Shown: positions 7,781 through 14,108, counted from the first letter of the stretch. The stretch: 36,505 bases of DNA from Eubacteriales bacterium (GCA_030539395.1 JAUNSC010000020.1:23230-59734); one strand, 5' to 3'. Made by a program: numbers and translations. Notes: generated from the sequence alone by a model not told the origin.

Positions 7781-7993
7781 AATAATATTAACCAGAAAGC
7801 AGTTGCTGAGGTGATGGGGCATGCCAATTCTATTATTACTGTAGATGTATATACGGATAAGAAAGTAATCATTGAAGATTGGGTGGAGAATATTCAATCT
7901 TTTATTGATGAGGTTCATCCATATAGTGATGAAGATAAGAAATTACTCAAAGAAATGTCTGATGCAGATTGCAATCAGAAAAAGGTGATATAA
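7781..7993 (+). pseudogene. tyrosine recombinase (integrase), C-terminal remnant
   Basis: The frame opens right after a stop at 7778 and carries only the last part of a phage/ICE-type integrase: NQKAVAEVMGHANSIITVDVYTDKK. This includes the conserved GH pair and the nucleophilic Tyr in TVDVYTD. A charged tail runs to the stop. The catalytic Arg and the DNA-binding domains are absent, so it cannot be active. A perfect terminator follows. It is probably the scar of an earlier element that brought in the 2.3-8.0 kb patchwork. Confidence 0.8.
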
Positions 7994-8009
7994 TTGGTGT
8001 CACGTGAGA

Positions 8010-8051
8010 GCAGGGAATGTGCAAATAAAACATTCCCTGCTTTTCTTTTTC
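8010..8051 (+). terminator. intrinsic terminator after the integrase remnant
   Basis: A perfect 11-bp stem (GCAGGGAATGT / ACATTCCCTGC, loop of 9) is followed by TTTTCTTTTTCT. Confidence 0.9.
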
Positions 8052-8148
8052 TATAGGTTTTGCTATAATAAAACGGCTGTGTTTTTGAAATGATTTTAAA
8101 TGAAACTAGCGATGTGCGCGAGTGAAAATTATTACAGAACAAAGAATA

Positions 8149-8160
8149 GAACATATGTTC
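8149..8160. promoter_or_regulatory. LexA/DinR operator (SOS box)
   Basis: GAACATATGTTC is a perfect 12-bp palindrome matching the Firmicutes DinR/LexA consensus core (GAAC, four bases, GTTC). It lies about 270 bases before the uvrB start, so it may control a transcript that starts nearby. Confidence 0.7.
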
Positions 8161-8321
8161 AAAAAGGTGTTGATTTATAGAGTACTTTATGGTAGCATAA
8201 TACCGTAAACAAGGGATAAGAAGATAGGTATAATTATTCGGTTTTTGACGGAAATTATACATTTTATTTTGACTTGTGTTGTCTGGTGCTGCGGAGTCAG
8301 AAAAAGCGTTTAGGTGACCGG

Positions 8322-8392
8322 ATTCGTGTAATTGGGCAAAATAACCCGAAAAACGAACAAATGATCGAAAAACAGCTGGCAATTACACGAAT
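8322..8392. repeat. 13-bp inverted repeat enclosing a LexA-like site
   Basis: ATTCGTGTAATTG (8322-8334) and CAATTACACGAAT (8380-8392) are perfect inverted copies. Between them lies CGAACAAATGATCG (8354-8367), one base away from the DinR consensus. A third direct copy of ATTCGTGTAATT lies beyond the uvrB fragment at 8831-8842. The purpose is unknown. Confidence 0.65.
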
Positions 8393-8432
8393 TTGCTGGC
8401 GAATAGTAATCATAGTAAGGAGAGATTGTGCT

Positions 8433-8777
8433 ATGGAAAGATTTGAATTGGTATCAGAATACAAGCCCACCGGCGACCAGCCGCAGGCGATTGAGAAGCT
8501 CGTGAATGGATTCAAGGAAGGCAACCAATGCCAGACTTTACTAGGGGTTACGGGCTCTGGCAAGACTTTTACGATGGCAAATGTGATACAGGCTTTGAAC
8601 AAGCCGACTCTGATTTTGGCACATAATAAAACGCTTGCTGCACAGCTTTACGGGGAATTTAAAGAGTATTTTCCCAATAATGCCGTTGAATACTTTGTGT
8701 CCTACTATGGAAAAGTGATAAAAAGGGTGCTTTTTGGTGTTGTTTTGTCCATTTGTGACGTATTAAATGACGCATAA
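8433..8777 (+). pseudogene. uvrB: UvrB (excinuclease ABC subunit B), truncated at a probable element junction
   Basis: ATG 8433 follows AAGGAGAG. Residues 1-92 match UvrB closely: [20 protein letters not shown], the Walker A motif [33 protein letters not shown], then AVEYFVSYY. The family continues with Asp-Tyr-Tyr-Gln-Pro, but here the frame reads [14 protein letters not shown] and stops at 114 residues; the full protein has about 660. UvrB is the damage-verifying helicase of nucleotide excision repair. The clean divergence at about base 8709 looks like insertion of the element to the right; the rest of uvrB may lie beyond its far end. The SOS sites upstream show the promoter side is native. 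Confidence 0.9.
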
Positions 8778-8787
8778 TGGACGAAAC
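8742..8787. repeat. imperfect inverted repeat at the left end of the element
   Basis: GTTTTGTCCATT (8742-8753) and AATGGACGAAAC (8776-8787) are inverted copies with one mismatch. The inner sequences TGTGACGTATT and AATGACGCAT continue the symmetry imperfectly. It begins about 33 bases inside the uvrB divergence point, where a recombinase or excision factor would bind. Also possible: a chance hairpin. Confidence 0.5.
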
Positions 8788-9174
8788 AGCACTACTTGGA
8801 TTAGGGAAAATTGTATGGATGGGTGACTTGATTCGTGTAATTCGTGAAAAGGGTTAGTATTCGCCCAGCTTGAAAGTTGGTGAATAAGTATTCTTAATTT
8901 ATCAATTAAAAGGAGCTGGCGCTCCAGAAGACTATTCATCTACTTTTGCATCAGCCCTTTTAGTATTCATGTTACAGAAAACAAGACAACTGAATTCGAA
9001 AGGTAATTAGTGTTTCTGCATATCCGAATATATGTTTGTAGAATGCCACAATGATGTATAAGAGCAGTATGATCTATCCAGTAATTCTGATAAAAAATGA
9101 AAAGTGTAGTGTAAGATTTATAAATTTTTGTTATAATCAAAGTAGGCCTGAGATACCGGAAAGGAGATGGCAAC
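8778..9174. other. gene-free left-end region of the element
   Basis: No credible gene was found in these 397 bases. They contain a direct copy of ATTCGTGTAATT (8831-8842), also present before uvrB. There is a small perfect hairpin (GGAGC/GCTCC, about 8913-8926) and repeated TTAGTATTC words. A TATAAT box at 9132-9137 probably serves the DUF3791 cassette, although its -35 is poor. The layout fits an attachment-site region with recombinase or excisionase sites. Confidence 0.4.
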
Positions 9175-9396
9175 ATGACAAAAGCGGATAGAAATTTATT
9201 AGATTATATTGTTGTTTGTATCAGTGAATTTGCAAACCGGTATGAGATGCATATGAGAGACGCATACGTTTATTTGAACCGTTATAAAGGAATTGAGTTT
9301 TTAAAAGAGTTCTATGATGTGGAGCATACCCTCTCATTTGAAGATGCCCTGGATGATCTGGCTGCAATATGCAGGAAAAATGGAGGTGCAGCTTAG
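9175..9396 (+). CDS. DUF3791-family small protein
   Basis: A 73-residue protein that resembles DUF3791 (DYIVVCISEFANRYEMHMRDAYVYLNRYKGIEFLKEFYDVEHTLSFEDALDDL). It is all-helical and acidic at the end. AAAGGAGAT precedes ATG 9175. The stop overlaps the next start (TAGTG), so it is translated together with the DUF3990 gene. DUF3791 genes commonly neighbour DUF3990 genes; an antitoxin or chaperone role is inferred from that layout only. Confidence 0.7.
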   Translation: MTKADRNLLDYIVVCISEFANRYEMHMRDAYVYLNRYKGIEFLKEFYDVEHTLSFEDALDDLAAICRKNGGAA

Positions 9397-9929
9397 TGAG
9401 ACTTTTTCATGGGTCTAATATGGAAATTGATAAAGTGGATTTGTCAAGGTGCATGCCAAATAAAGATTTTGGATGTGGATTTTATACGACATTGTTAGAA
9501 GAACAGGCATGGAGGATGGCACAGCGCAGGGCAAGAATAGATGGTGGAAAACCAACGGTAACTGTATATGAAGTACCGGATGATCTGGCAGAGAGACCAG
9601 ACCTGAAGTGCCGTATATTTGATGATAAACCTACGATTGAGTGGGCGATATTCATAAAAAATAATCGAGATAGAAAGTTTGCGGATTTTAGCAGTATGGA
9701 GTGTAATCTTGACTGTAAATATGATGTGGTTATCGGACCTGTGGCGAATGATACGGTAGGCCTTTTAATTCGTCAGTTTAGCCGTGGAACGATAGATGCA
9801 GAGTATCTTAGGAAAGAGTTTGATTTTGGAAGACTTACAAACCAATATACATTTCATACTGAGAAAGCTTTGCGGTATTTGAAGAAAGTAGGTGTGATGC
9901 ATGACAAATCAGCAGCAGGAAATGATTGA
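9396..9929 (+). CDS. DUF3990 protein, predicted ADP-ribosyltransferase fold
   Basis: I chose GTG 9396 because GGAGG at 9382-9386 fits it and it overlaps the previous stop. The 178-residue product opens RLFHGSNMEIDKVDLSRCMPNKDFGCGFYTT, the DUF3990 signature. The His of FHGS, the Tyr of GFYTT and perhaps the Glu of TIEWAIFIKNNR could form the His-Tyr-Glu arrangement of diphtheria-toxin-like ADP-ribosyltransferases. That reading is inference. The centre of an overlapping three-gene cassette, it is the likely toxin or effector. Target unknown. Confidence 0.7.
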   Translation: MRLFHGSNMEIDKVDLSRCMPNKDFGCGFYTTLLEEQAWRMAQRRARIDGGKPTVTVYEVPDDLAERPDLKCRIFDDKPTIEWAIFIKNNRDRKFADFSSMECNLDCKYDVVIGPVANDTVGLLIRQFSRGTIDAEYLRKEFDFGRLTNQYTFHTEKALRYLKKVGVMHDKSAAGND

Positions 9930-10113
9930 GTACACCACACAGGAAGTGATTGGATATCTCATAGAAGATAATGGAATTACAATGGAGCAGGCTATGGATC
10001 AGTTTTATATGTCAGATACTTTTGAAAAGTTATGTGACGTAGAGACTGGCATTTATCTGGACGGTTCTGCTTATGTGTATGAGTTACTGAAGCGGGAAAA
10101 TCAAAATAAATAA
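9901..10113 (+). CDS. small acidic partner protein of the DUF3990 gene
   Basis: A 70-residue protein whose start lies 29 bases inside the DUF3990 gene. Its mostly helical, acidic sequence (IGYLIEDNGITMEQAMDQFYMSDTFEKLCDVETGIYLDGSAYVYELL) is distantly like DUF3791. I cannot name it with certainty. Overlap and size suggest it binds or restrains the DUF3990 product. The cassette is followed by an inverted-repeat region and a strong terminator. Confidence 0.6.
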   Translation: MTNQQQEMIEYTTQEVIGYLIEDNGITMEQAMDQFYMSDTFEKLCDVETGIYLDGSAYVYELLKRENQNK

Positions 10114-10178
10114 AATTCAATTAAAGTATATAAAGAGGAAACTATGCGATTTTGCTTTTCGTAAGAATCAAACATTAT

Positions 10179-10228
10179 ATTTAACATTTGTATCGAAATC
10201 AGACATTATATCGATATAAATGTTAAAT
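10179..10228. repeat. 18-bp inverted repeat with nested direct repeats
   Basis: The left arm ATTTAACATTTGTATCGA (10179-10196) and right arm TCGATATAAATGTTAAAT (10211-10228) match at 17 of 18 positions around a 14-base loop. A direct repeat, ATCA(A/G)ACATTATAT, appears at about 10167-10180 and 10197-10210. No T run follows, so it is not a normal terminator. Operator or recombinase site are possible. Confidence 0.65.
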
Positions 10229-10317
10229 AGAGGCGATTGATAAGGAAGTCAACCAGATAATACTAGAGGCAATAATAACAATATGATAACCACAGCTAAA
10301 GCTGTTGAGTATCTTTT

Positions 10318-10357
10318 AATACCTGCAGGAATTAGAAATTCCTGTAGGTATTTTTTT
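10318..10357 (+). terminator. intrinsic terminator
   Basis: ATACCTGCAGGAATT and AATTCCTGTAGGTAT pair over 15 positions with one G-T pair and are followed by seven T residues. It ends the DUF3990 cassette transcript. Confidence 0.9.
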
Positions 10358-10472
10358 GCGCGAAAAAATATTTTTATATTTACAGGGAAATGGAATAAAT
10401 AACCTTCTTCTTAACAGAGGGCAAAATAGAAGGAATTTTGCTTTCAATATTACTGATATGGAGGATAGGAAG

Positions 10473-10619
10473 ATGGTAAAAGGAATTATTGTAGTGGGTA
10501 TTACTCTGTTTTTGTTTTCGTTATACTGCTGCCTTGTGCAGGGAAAGAAAGAGGATGAGGCGTTAGAAAAGATGCTTCGGAAAAAATGGGAGAATGGCGC
10601 TGGAAAGGATGAAGAGTGA
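10473..10619 (+). CDS. small single-span membrane protein
   Basis: A 48-residue protein starting MVKGIIVVGITLFLFSLYCC, one hydrophobic helix, then a charged helical tail (KKEDEALEKMLRKKWENG). GGAGG at 10460-10464 fits ATG 10473 better than ATG 10458. The stop overlaps the next gene's GTG. Function unknown; the pairing suggests a backbone operon. Confidence 0.6.
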   Translation: MVKGIIVVGITLFLFSLYCCLVQGKKEDEALEKMLRKKWENGAGKDEE

Positions 10620-11179
10620 GCATGGGCAGATCAGGAATTTTAACGAAGGAATTTAAAGGGGATGAGAACACAGCTTACCATGATATTATTGCGCTTTTTA
10701 AAATTTACCGGTCTGTGAATTGGAGAATGCAGATCAAAATTAATCAGGTCAAGCATCGTTTCCAGATGGAGTACGGTACGGATGTGGATTCTTTTCTGGA
10801 CAGTATTTATCAGGCGGGTATGGATATTAACCAGGATCTTTCCAGTGAGAAAGAACGGATAGAGTCTATCAACCGTTCAAATAAGTTCCTGAAGCTGATT
10901 GATGAGGCGGTGGAACTTATGAGGAAATATCACCCGAATGGGGAGCGGTATTACTGGGTCCTATATTACAGTTATATGTCGGCCTACAAAGCGGAAAATG
11001 TTGATGAGATTCTGGACAAGCTGGAGCCGCATTTCCCTAAGATTACGAGAATACACCGGGCAACTTATTTCCGCTGGCGGGAGCAGGCTTTTGAGGCTGT
11101 TAGCGGGATCTTATGGGGGTATGAAGGGGAAAGCGTAAAGCTCCTGGAGCAGTTTAAAAAAAATTACAGGGAGGAATAA
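10616..11179 (+). CDS. ArpU/sigma-like helical regulator
   Basis: A 187-residue protein from GTG 10616, overlapping the previous stop; ATG 10622 is an alternative. The N-terminal half is predicted helical (YHDIIALFKIYRSVNWRMQIKINQ). The C-terminal part, YYWVLYYSYMSAYKAENVDEILDKL followed by RIHRATYFRWREQAFEAVSGILWG, has the layout of a sigma region 4-like or ArpU-type helix-turn-helix. Such proteins act as late-gene activators in phages and elements. It is a candidate activator for this element, by inference. Confidence 0.5.
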   Translation: MSMGRSGILTKEFKGDENTAYHDIIALFKIYRSVNWRMQIKINQVKHRFQMEYGTDVDSFLDSIYQAGMDINQDLSSEKERIESINRSNKFLKLIDEAVELMRKYHPNGERYYWVLYYSYMSAYKAENVDEILDKLEPHFPKITRIHRATYFRWREQAFEAVSGILWGYEGESVKLLEQFKKNYREE

Positions 11180-11198
11180 ATTCTTTTTTGTAATACTG

Positions 11199-11260
11199 TT
11201 GACACAGAATTTTCAAAAAAATTATAGTGAAAATGCAAAGGCGCATATATGGCGCAAAAA
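11199..11260 (+). promoter_or_regulatory. promoter and likely autoregulatory site of the parM-like operon
   Basis: TTGACA (11199-11204), an 18-base spacer and TATAGT (11223-11228) form a good promoter. Directly after the -10, GGCGCA occurs at 11240 and again at 11251, 11 bp apart, inside GCGCATATATGGCGC. In ParMR systems the ParR protein binds short repeats next to this promoter, which also serve as centromere; here that is inference. Confidence 0.6.
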
Positions 11261-11294
11261 ATAAGTCAATCATTGGAAAGGAGAACAGGAAGGT

Positions 11295-12248
11295 ATGATT
11301 ATATCCGTGGATACAGGAAACAAGATGATCAAAACAGATACGTTGGAGTTTAGCGCAGGTGTGGAGATTATTGACCAGATGCCGGGAGAGCAGGAAGAGG
11401 TTATTTACTATGATGGCCAGTATTACAGGACAGTCAGCAAAAGGATTTCCTACATGGAAGACAAAACGGAAGATGACCGGTATTTTATCCTGACATTGTT
11501 CGCAATCGCAAAGGAGCTGGAAAAGGCGCGGGACCAGGAATCGCTGATTACGAATGGTCTGGTGGAGGTTGAGCTGCTGGTAGGGCTGCCGCCCGCCCAT
11601 TATGGAAAACACCGGAGGATGTTCCGGGAGTATTTTATGCGGGAAGGCAATATCATAGATTTTACTTATATGAAAACACCGTATAAGATTGTTTTTTCAG
11701 ATGTGAAGGTATATATGCAGGCATACGCGGCCTATTGCCTTGTGGCAGGGCAGCTCAGGCTTTCCAGTCTCCCCAAGGTGCTGGTAATTGATATTGGGGG
11801 CTTTACGGTGGACTATATGATATTGCGGTTTGGACAGTTAGAGCGCAGTTATGTGGACTCGTTAGAGGAAGGGATCATTAAGCTGTACCGGGGCATCAAT
11901 GCCGGAATACGACAGAGATACGGCATTTTGCTGGAAGAATCGGATGTTGATAATATCATCACAAGTAAAAATGTAAGGTTTGAGCCGGAATTGATAGAAC
12001 GTGTCAAGGAGATTGCCGCAAAGTATGTGACAGAGCTTCTGGGAGCCTTCAGAGAGCTTGGTATTGATTTTAAAACCACACAGACGGTATTTGTCGGCGG
12101 CGGCTCTATACTGTTGTCAGAGTTTATCCAGGAAATCTGGAAAAGGTATCAGGGAGAATATTTCATAATCAATGATTCAAAAGCAAACGCGAAAGGTTAT
12201 AAGTTACAGTATCTGGCAGAAAAAAAGGAAATGGGGGCTGAAAAATGA
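11295..12248 (+). CDS. ParM/StbA-like actin-family segregation ATPase
   Basis: A 317-residue actin-fold ATPase. Phosphate-1 motif ISVDTGNKMIK is at the N-terminus, phosphate-2 motif VIDIGGFTVDYM near residue 166, and the adenosine motif VFVGGGSILL near 267. Length matches ParM/Alp proteins, which polymerise to push plasmid copies apart. ATG 11295 follows AAAGGAGAAC. The next gene, overlapping by four bases, is its ParR-like adaptor. Its presence suggests the element spends time as a low-copy replicating circle that must be segregated. Confidence 0.88.
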   Translation: MIISVDTGNKMIKTDTLEFSAGVEIIDQMPGEQEEVIYYDGQYYRTVSKRISYMEDKTEDDRYFILTLFAIAKELEKARDQESLITNGLVEVELLVGLPPAHYGKHRRMFREYFMREGNIIDFTYMKTPYKIVFSDVKVYMQAYAAYCLVAGQLRLSSLPKVLVIDIGGFTVDYMILRFGQLERSYVDSLEEGIIKLYRGINAGIRQRYGILLEESDVDNIITSKNVRFEPELIERVKEIAAKYVTELLGAFRELGIDFKTTQTVFVGGGSILLSEFIQEIWKRYQGEYFIINDSKANAKGYKLQYLAEKKEMGAEK

Positions 12249-12583
12249 GAAAGGAAGATCCTTTCCGGTTTAATCTAAGGTTTGATGAGACGGATGAAGA
12301 CCATCGGAAGGTATGTGATTTTTTAAACGCCTGCGGCAGAAAAAAAGCGCGGTATATTGTGAAGGCTTTTCAGGCTTATTGGGGGATGAATGGGGGTGGA
12401 ACTCCCCCAAAGCCGCAGGAAATGATTGCCGGAGGTACACAAAAGGAAGAAAGAACGGAAAAGATAGAGGAGGAAAGGCATTTTGTCAGTGTGGATACGA
12501 CAGAGTATTCTACGGATGACGCGGAATTGTCGTTAATGAGGAAAAATTATCAAATGTTTGATTCGTTTGGAGAGGAGCTGTAA
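12245..12583 (+). CDS. ParR-like DNA-binding partner of the ParM-like ATPase
   Basis: A 112-residue protein whose first ~45 residues (FRFNLRFDETDEDHRKVCDFLNACGRKKARYIVKAF) look like a ribbon-helix-helix DNA-binding module. The rest is acidic and probably unstructured, as expected for the tail that contacts ParM filaments. The start overlaps the parM-like stop (ATGA). Assignment rests on position and this N-terminal pattern. Confidence 0.7.
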   Translation: MRKEDPFRFNLRFDETDEDHRKVCDFLNACGRKKARYIVKAFQAYWGMNGGGTPPKPQEMIAGGTQKEERTEKIEEERHFVSVDTTEYSTDDAELSLMRKNYQMFDSFGEEL

Positions 12584-12585
12584 AA

Positions 12586-13008
12586 ATGAAAAATAGACAG
12601 GTTGGATTTTTATTTGGAATCAGTGGTATGCAGGTTGTCGGCATTGTAAGCGTAGCTTTAGGTATACATACAGGTATCGTGTTGATTGCGGCGGGAACGG
12701 CATTGCTGGCTGCGGATGCGGCCGGCAGCCTGATTCAATCAGGAATGGATAAGGTTTGCCCCAAATGCAAGGCTTCTATTCCGAAAAAGAGCCGTATCTG
12801 TCCGGAATGCGGACATAGATACCAAGATGGCATAGCTGAGGATGAACTGACTGAGTATATTGAGCGGGAAAAAGAAAAGGATATGACATCTGAAAAGATA
12901 GACCATGATTTTGAAAAAATGGAATCGGTGGCCATAGATGAACTGATGACTTATGATGGAGATATCGAGGATTTTTTAAGAAACAGGTGTAAAGAGGGAG
13001 AAATATAA
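12586..13008 (+). CDS. zinc-ribbon membrane protein
   Basis: A 140-residue protein with a hydrophobic segment pair (residues ~5-45), then a zinc ribbon CPKCKASIPKKSRICPECGHRY with both CxxC knuckles, then a very acidic tail. It is preceded by GAGGAGC and follows the ParR-like gene by two bases, so it belongs to the same operon. Function unknown; similar zinc-ribbon proteins are common in mobile elements. Confidence 0.6.
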   Translation: MKNRQVGFLFGISGMQVVGIVSVALGIHTGIVLIAAGTALLAADAAGSLIQSGMDKVCPKCKASIPKKSRICPECGHRYQDGIAEDELTEYIEREKEKDMTSEKIDHDFEKMESVAIDELMTYDGDIEDFLRNRCKEGEI

Positions 13009-13246
13009 CACGAATTTCAAGTATTGCTGTTGGAAATACATGGAAAAAGTAAGAATTGGGGGAAAGGAAGCTGTTATGATACAAGGACTGGTTTTTTGAC
13101 ATAGGAAACTGGAATACTGAAGATTCCTGGTTTATAATATGACATAATATCCCTGCTTTTTTCCGGAGCAATTATAACCGGGGGTCCGGGGACTGATGTA
13201 CGAATGGGAAGGTAGACGACAATAAAAGAAAATGCGCGAATTTTGG

Positions 13247-13283
13247 AGGCTGTCAGAAGCTAATTCTGACAGTCTATTTTTTT
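13247..13283 (+). terminator. intrinsic terminator after the parMR/zinc-ribbon operon
   Basis: AGGCTGTCAGAA (13247-13258) pairs with TTCTGACAGTCT (13264-13275) around a five-base loop, with seven T residues following at 13277-13283. Confidence 0.85.
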
Positions 13284-13377
13284 GCCTGTCGGATTTTGGA
13301 AAATTACCGTGCGTCCAGTCAAAAATTGGCGGTGTGTTCCCGGGGTTTTAGATTGGGGATATGTCATGCGCGGGCGC

Positions 13378-13418
13378 CTCCTTTTGAATTTTTTGACCGC
13401 AAAAAATTTCAAAAGGAG
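13378..13418 (+). promoter_or_regulatory. hairpin that buries the ribosome binding site of the sigma-like gene
   Basis: CTCCTTTTGAA (13378-13388) is the exact complement of TTCAAAAGGAG (13408-13418), which contains the ribosome binding site of the next gene. After one mismatch, T and A runs add about five more pairs, closing on a short loop. The stem would block ribosome entry unless opened by temperature, protein, RNA or an upstream ribosome. Confidence 0.75.
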
Positions 13419-13425
13419 AATAAAG

Positions 13426-13866
13426 ATGGATAGTAAAGAAAAAGATTTATTAAGCCAGTTCAGCGCGTATGTAAAAGTTTCAATTAAGCACACAAGACAG
13501 CAGTACCTGGAAAAGAGGGCGAGGATCAGAAGCCATGAGACATCCTATGGTGAAGGCGATGGAGTAGAAGACGTGGAAGAAATGGACATTCTCTGCCAGG
13601 TGGCGCTTATGTCGGAAAGTCTGGAAAAAGGAATTATGGATATCCACCTTTTAATAGATCAGATTGACAATTCGCTGCTGTTCCGGGCGGTCTTAGGGCT
13701 CAGCAAACGGCAGAAAGAGGTGCTGTTATTGCGGATCGTTTATACGAAGCGCTTTAAGGAAATAGGCGCCATGCTTGGAATATCGGCCAAGAAAGCGGAA
13801 AATACATATTTTAACTCGATCAGACAGATACGGAAAATGATAGGAGGTACCACGGATGGAATTTGA
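13426..13866 (+). CDS. sigma-70-like helix-turn-helix protein (Tn916 ORF7-type)
   Basis: A 146-residue protein. The C-terminal part LFRAVLGLSKRQKEVLLLRIVYTKRFKEIGAMLGISAKKAENTYFNSIRQIRK is a clear sigma region 4 helix-turn-helix. The N-terminal half keeps only a faint region 2. Such short sigma-like proteins, paired with an ORF8-like protein as here, regulate Tn916-type conjugative elements. ATG 13426 has AAAAGGAG in position, but that site is paired in the preceding hairpin. It overlaps the next gene by 11 bases. Confidence 0.75.
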   Translation: MDSKEKDLLSQFSAYVKVSIKHTRQQYLEKRARIRSHETSYGEGDGVEDVEEMDILCQVALMSESLEKGIMDIHLLIDQIDNSLLFRAVLGLSKRQKEVLLLRIVYTKRFKEIGAMLGISAKKAENTYFNSIRQIRKMIGGTTDGI

Positions 13867-14047
13867 AGATTTATTGTTACGGGCAAGACAATCCGATAAG
13901 GAAGCGCTTTTGGAGATAATCGAACTGTACAGACCGTTGATGATAAAGTACGCGATAGTCGATAAAAAGCTGGATGAGGATCTGTATCAGGAATTGGTAT
14001 ACCGCTTGCTTGTGTGTATAATGAAATTTCCCTATACCAAAGAATAA
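13856..14047 (+). CDS. HTH protein of the Tn916 ORF8 type
   Basis: A 63-residue protein (MEFEDLLLRARQSDKEALLEIIELYRPLMIKYAI, then LDEDLYQELVYRLLVCIMKF) matching the small helix-turn-helix family that accompanies sigma-like proteins in conjugative elements; the pattern also resembles sigma region 1.2/2. The start lies inside the sigma-like gene, implying coupled translation. Together the two may form a split sigma factor. Confidence 0.7.
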   Translation: MEFEDLLLRARQSDKEALLEIIELYRPLMIKYAIVDKKLDEDLYQELVYRLLVCIMKFPYTKE

Positions 14048-14073
14048 AACACTATATATTGTATTTTTTGAGA

Positions 14074-14102
14074 TTGACAAACACTAAATATATGGTTATG
14101 AT
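14074..14102 (+). promoter_or_regulatory. strong promoter of the 14.1-kb leader
   Basis: TTGACA (14074-14079), a 17-base spacer and TATGAT (14097-14102) match the vegetative sigma consensus closely. Confidence 0.75.
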
Positions 14103-14108
14103 AAAGGC

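Larger units (their letters stand above)
7994..8432 (+). promoter_or_regulatory. regulatory region upstream of uvrB
   Basis: This 439-base stretch has no gene. It holds the integrase terminator (8010-8051), a TATAAT box (8064-8069), a perfect LexA-type palindrome (8149-8160), a second LexA-like site (8354-8367) and a 13-bp inverted repeat (8322-8334 / 8380-8392). The uvrB ribosome binding site AAGGAGAG lies at its right end. SOS control of uvrB is established in Firmicutes. Confidence 0.6.
10114..10472. other. gene-free region with inverted repeat and terminator
   Basis: These 359 bases hold an 18-bp inverted repeat (10179-10228), a small stem (ACAGC/GCTGT, near 10293-10306) and a strong terminator (10318-10357). 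No coding sequence is convincing until the small membrane-protein gene at 10473. Confidence 0.5.
13009..13425. other. gene-free region with GC-rich palindrome, terminator and RBS hairpin
   Basis: These 417 bases carry no convincing gene. A TATAAT box lies at 13133-13138. An isolated GC-rich tract with internal symmetry (13178-13193, CCGGGGGTCCGGGGAC) stands out in AT-rich DNA. A terminator is at 13247-13283 and a long hairpin at 13378-13418 covers the sigma-like gene's ribosome binding site. The GC-rich tract could be part of a transfer origin, but no relaxase is visible to support that. Confidence 0.4.

Noticed and set aside
8763-8784. The GACGCATAATGG match with 28738 as proof of attachment-site pairs
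   Set aside because: A match of this quality is expected about once by chance in a window of this size; kept only as a low-interest observation.
13038-13100. A 19-residue frame that might be a leader peptide
   Set aside because: Weak ribosome binding site and no following attenuator structure directly linked to it.
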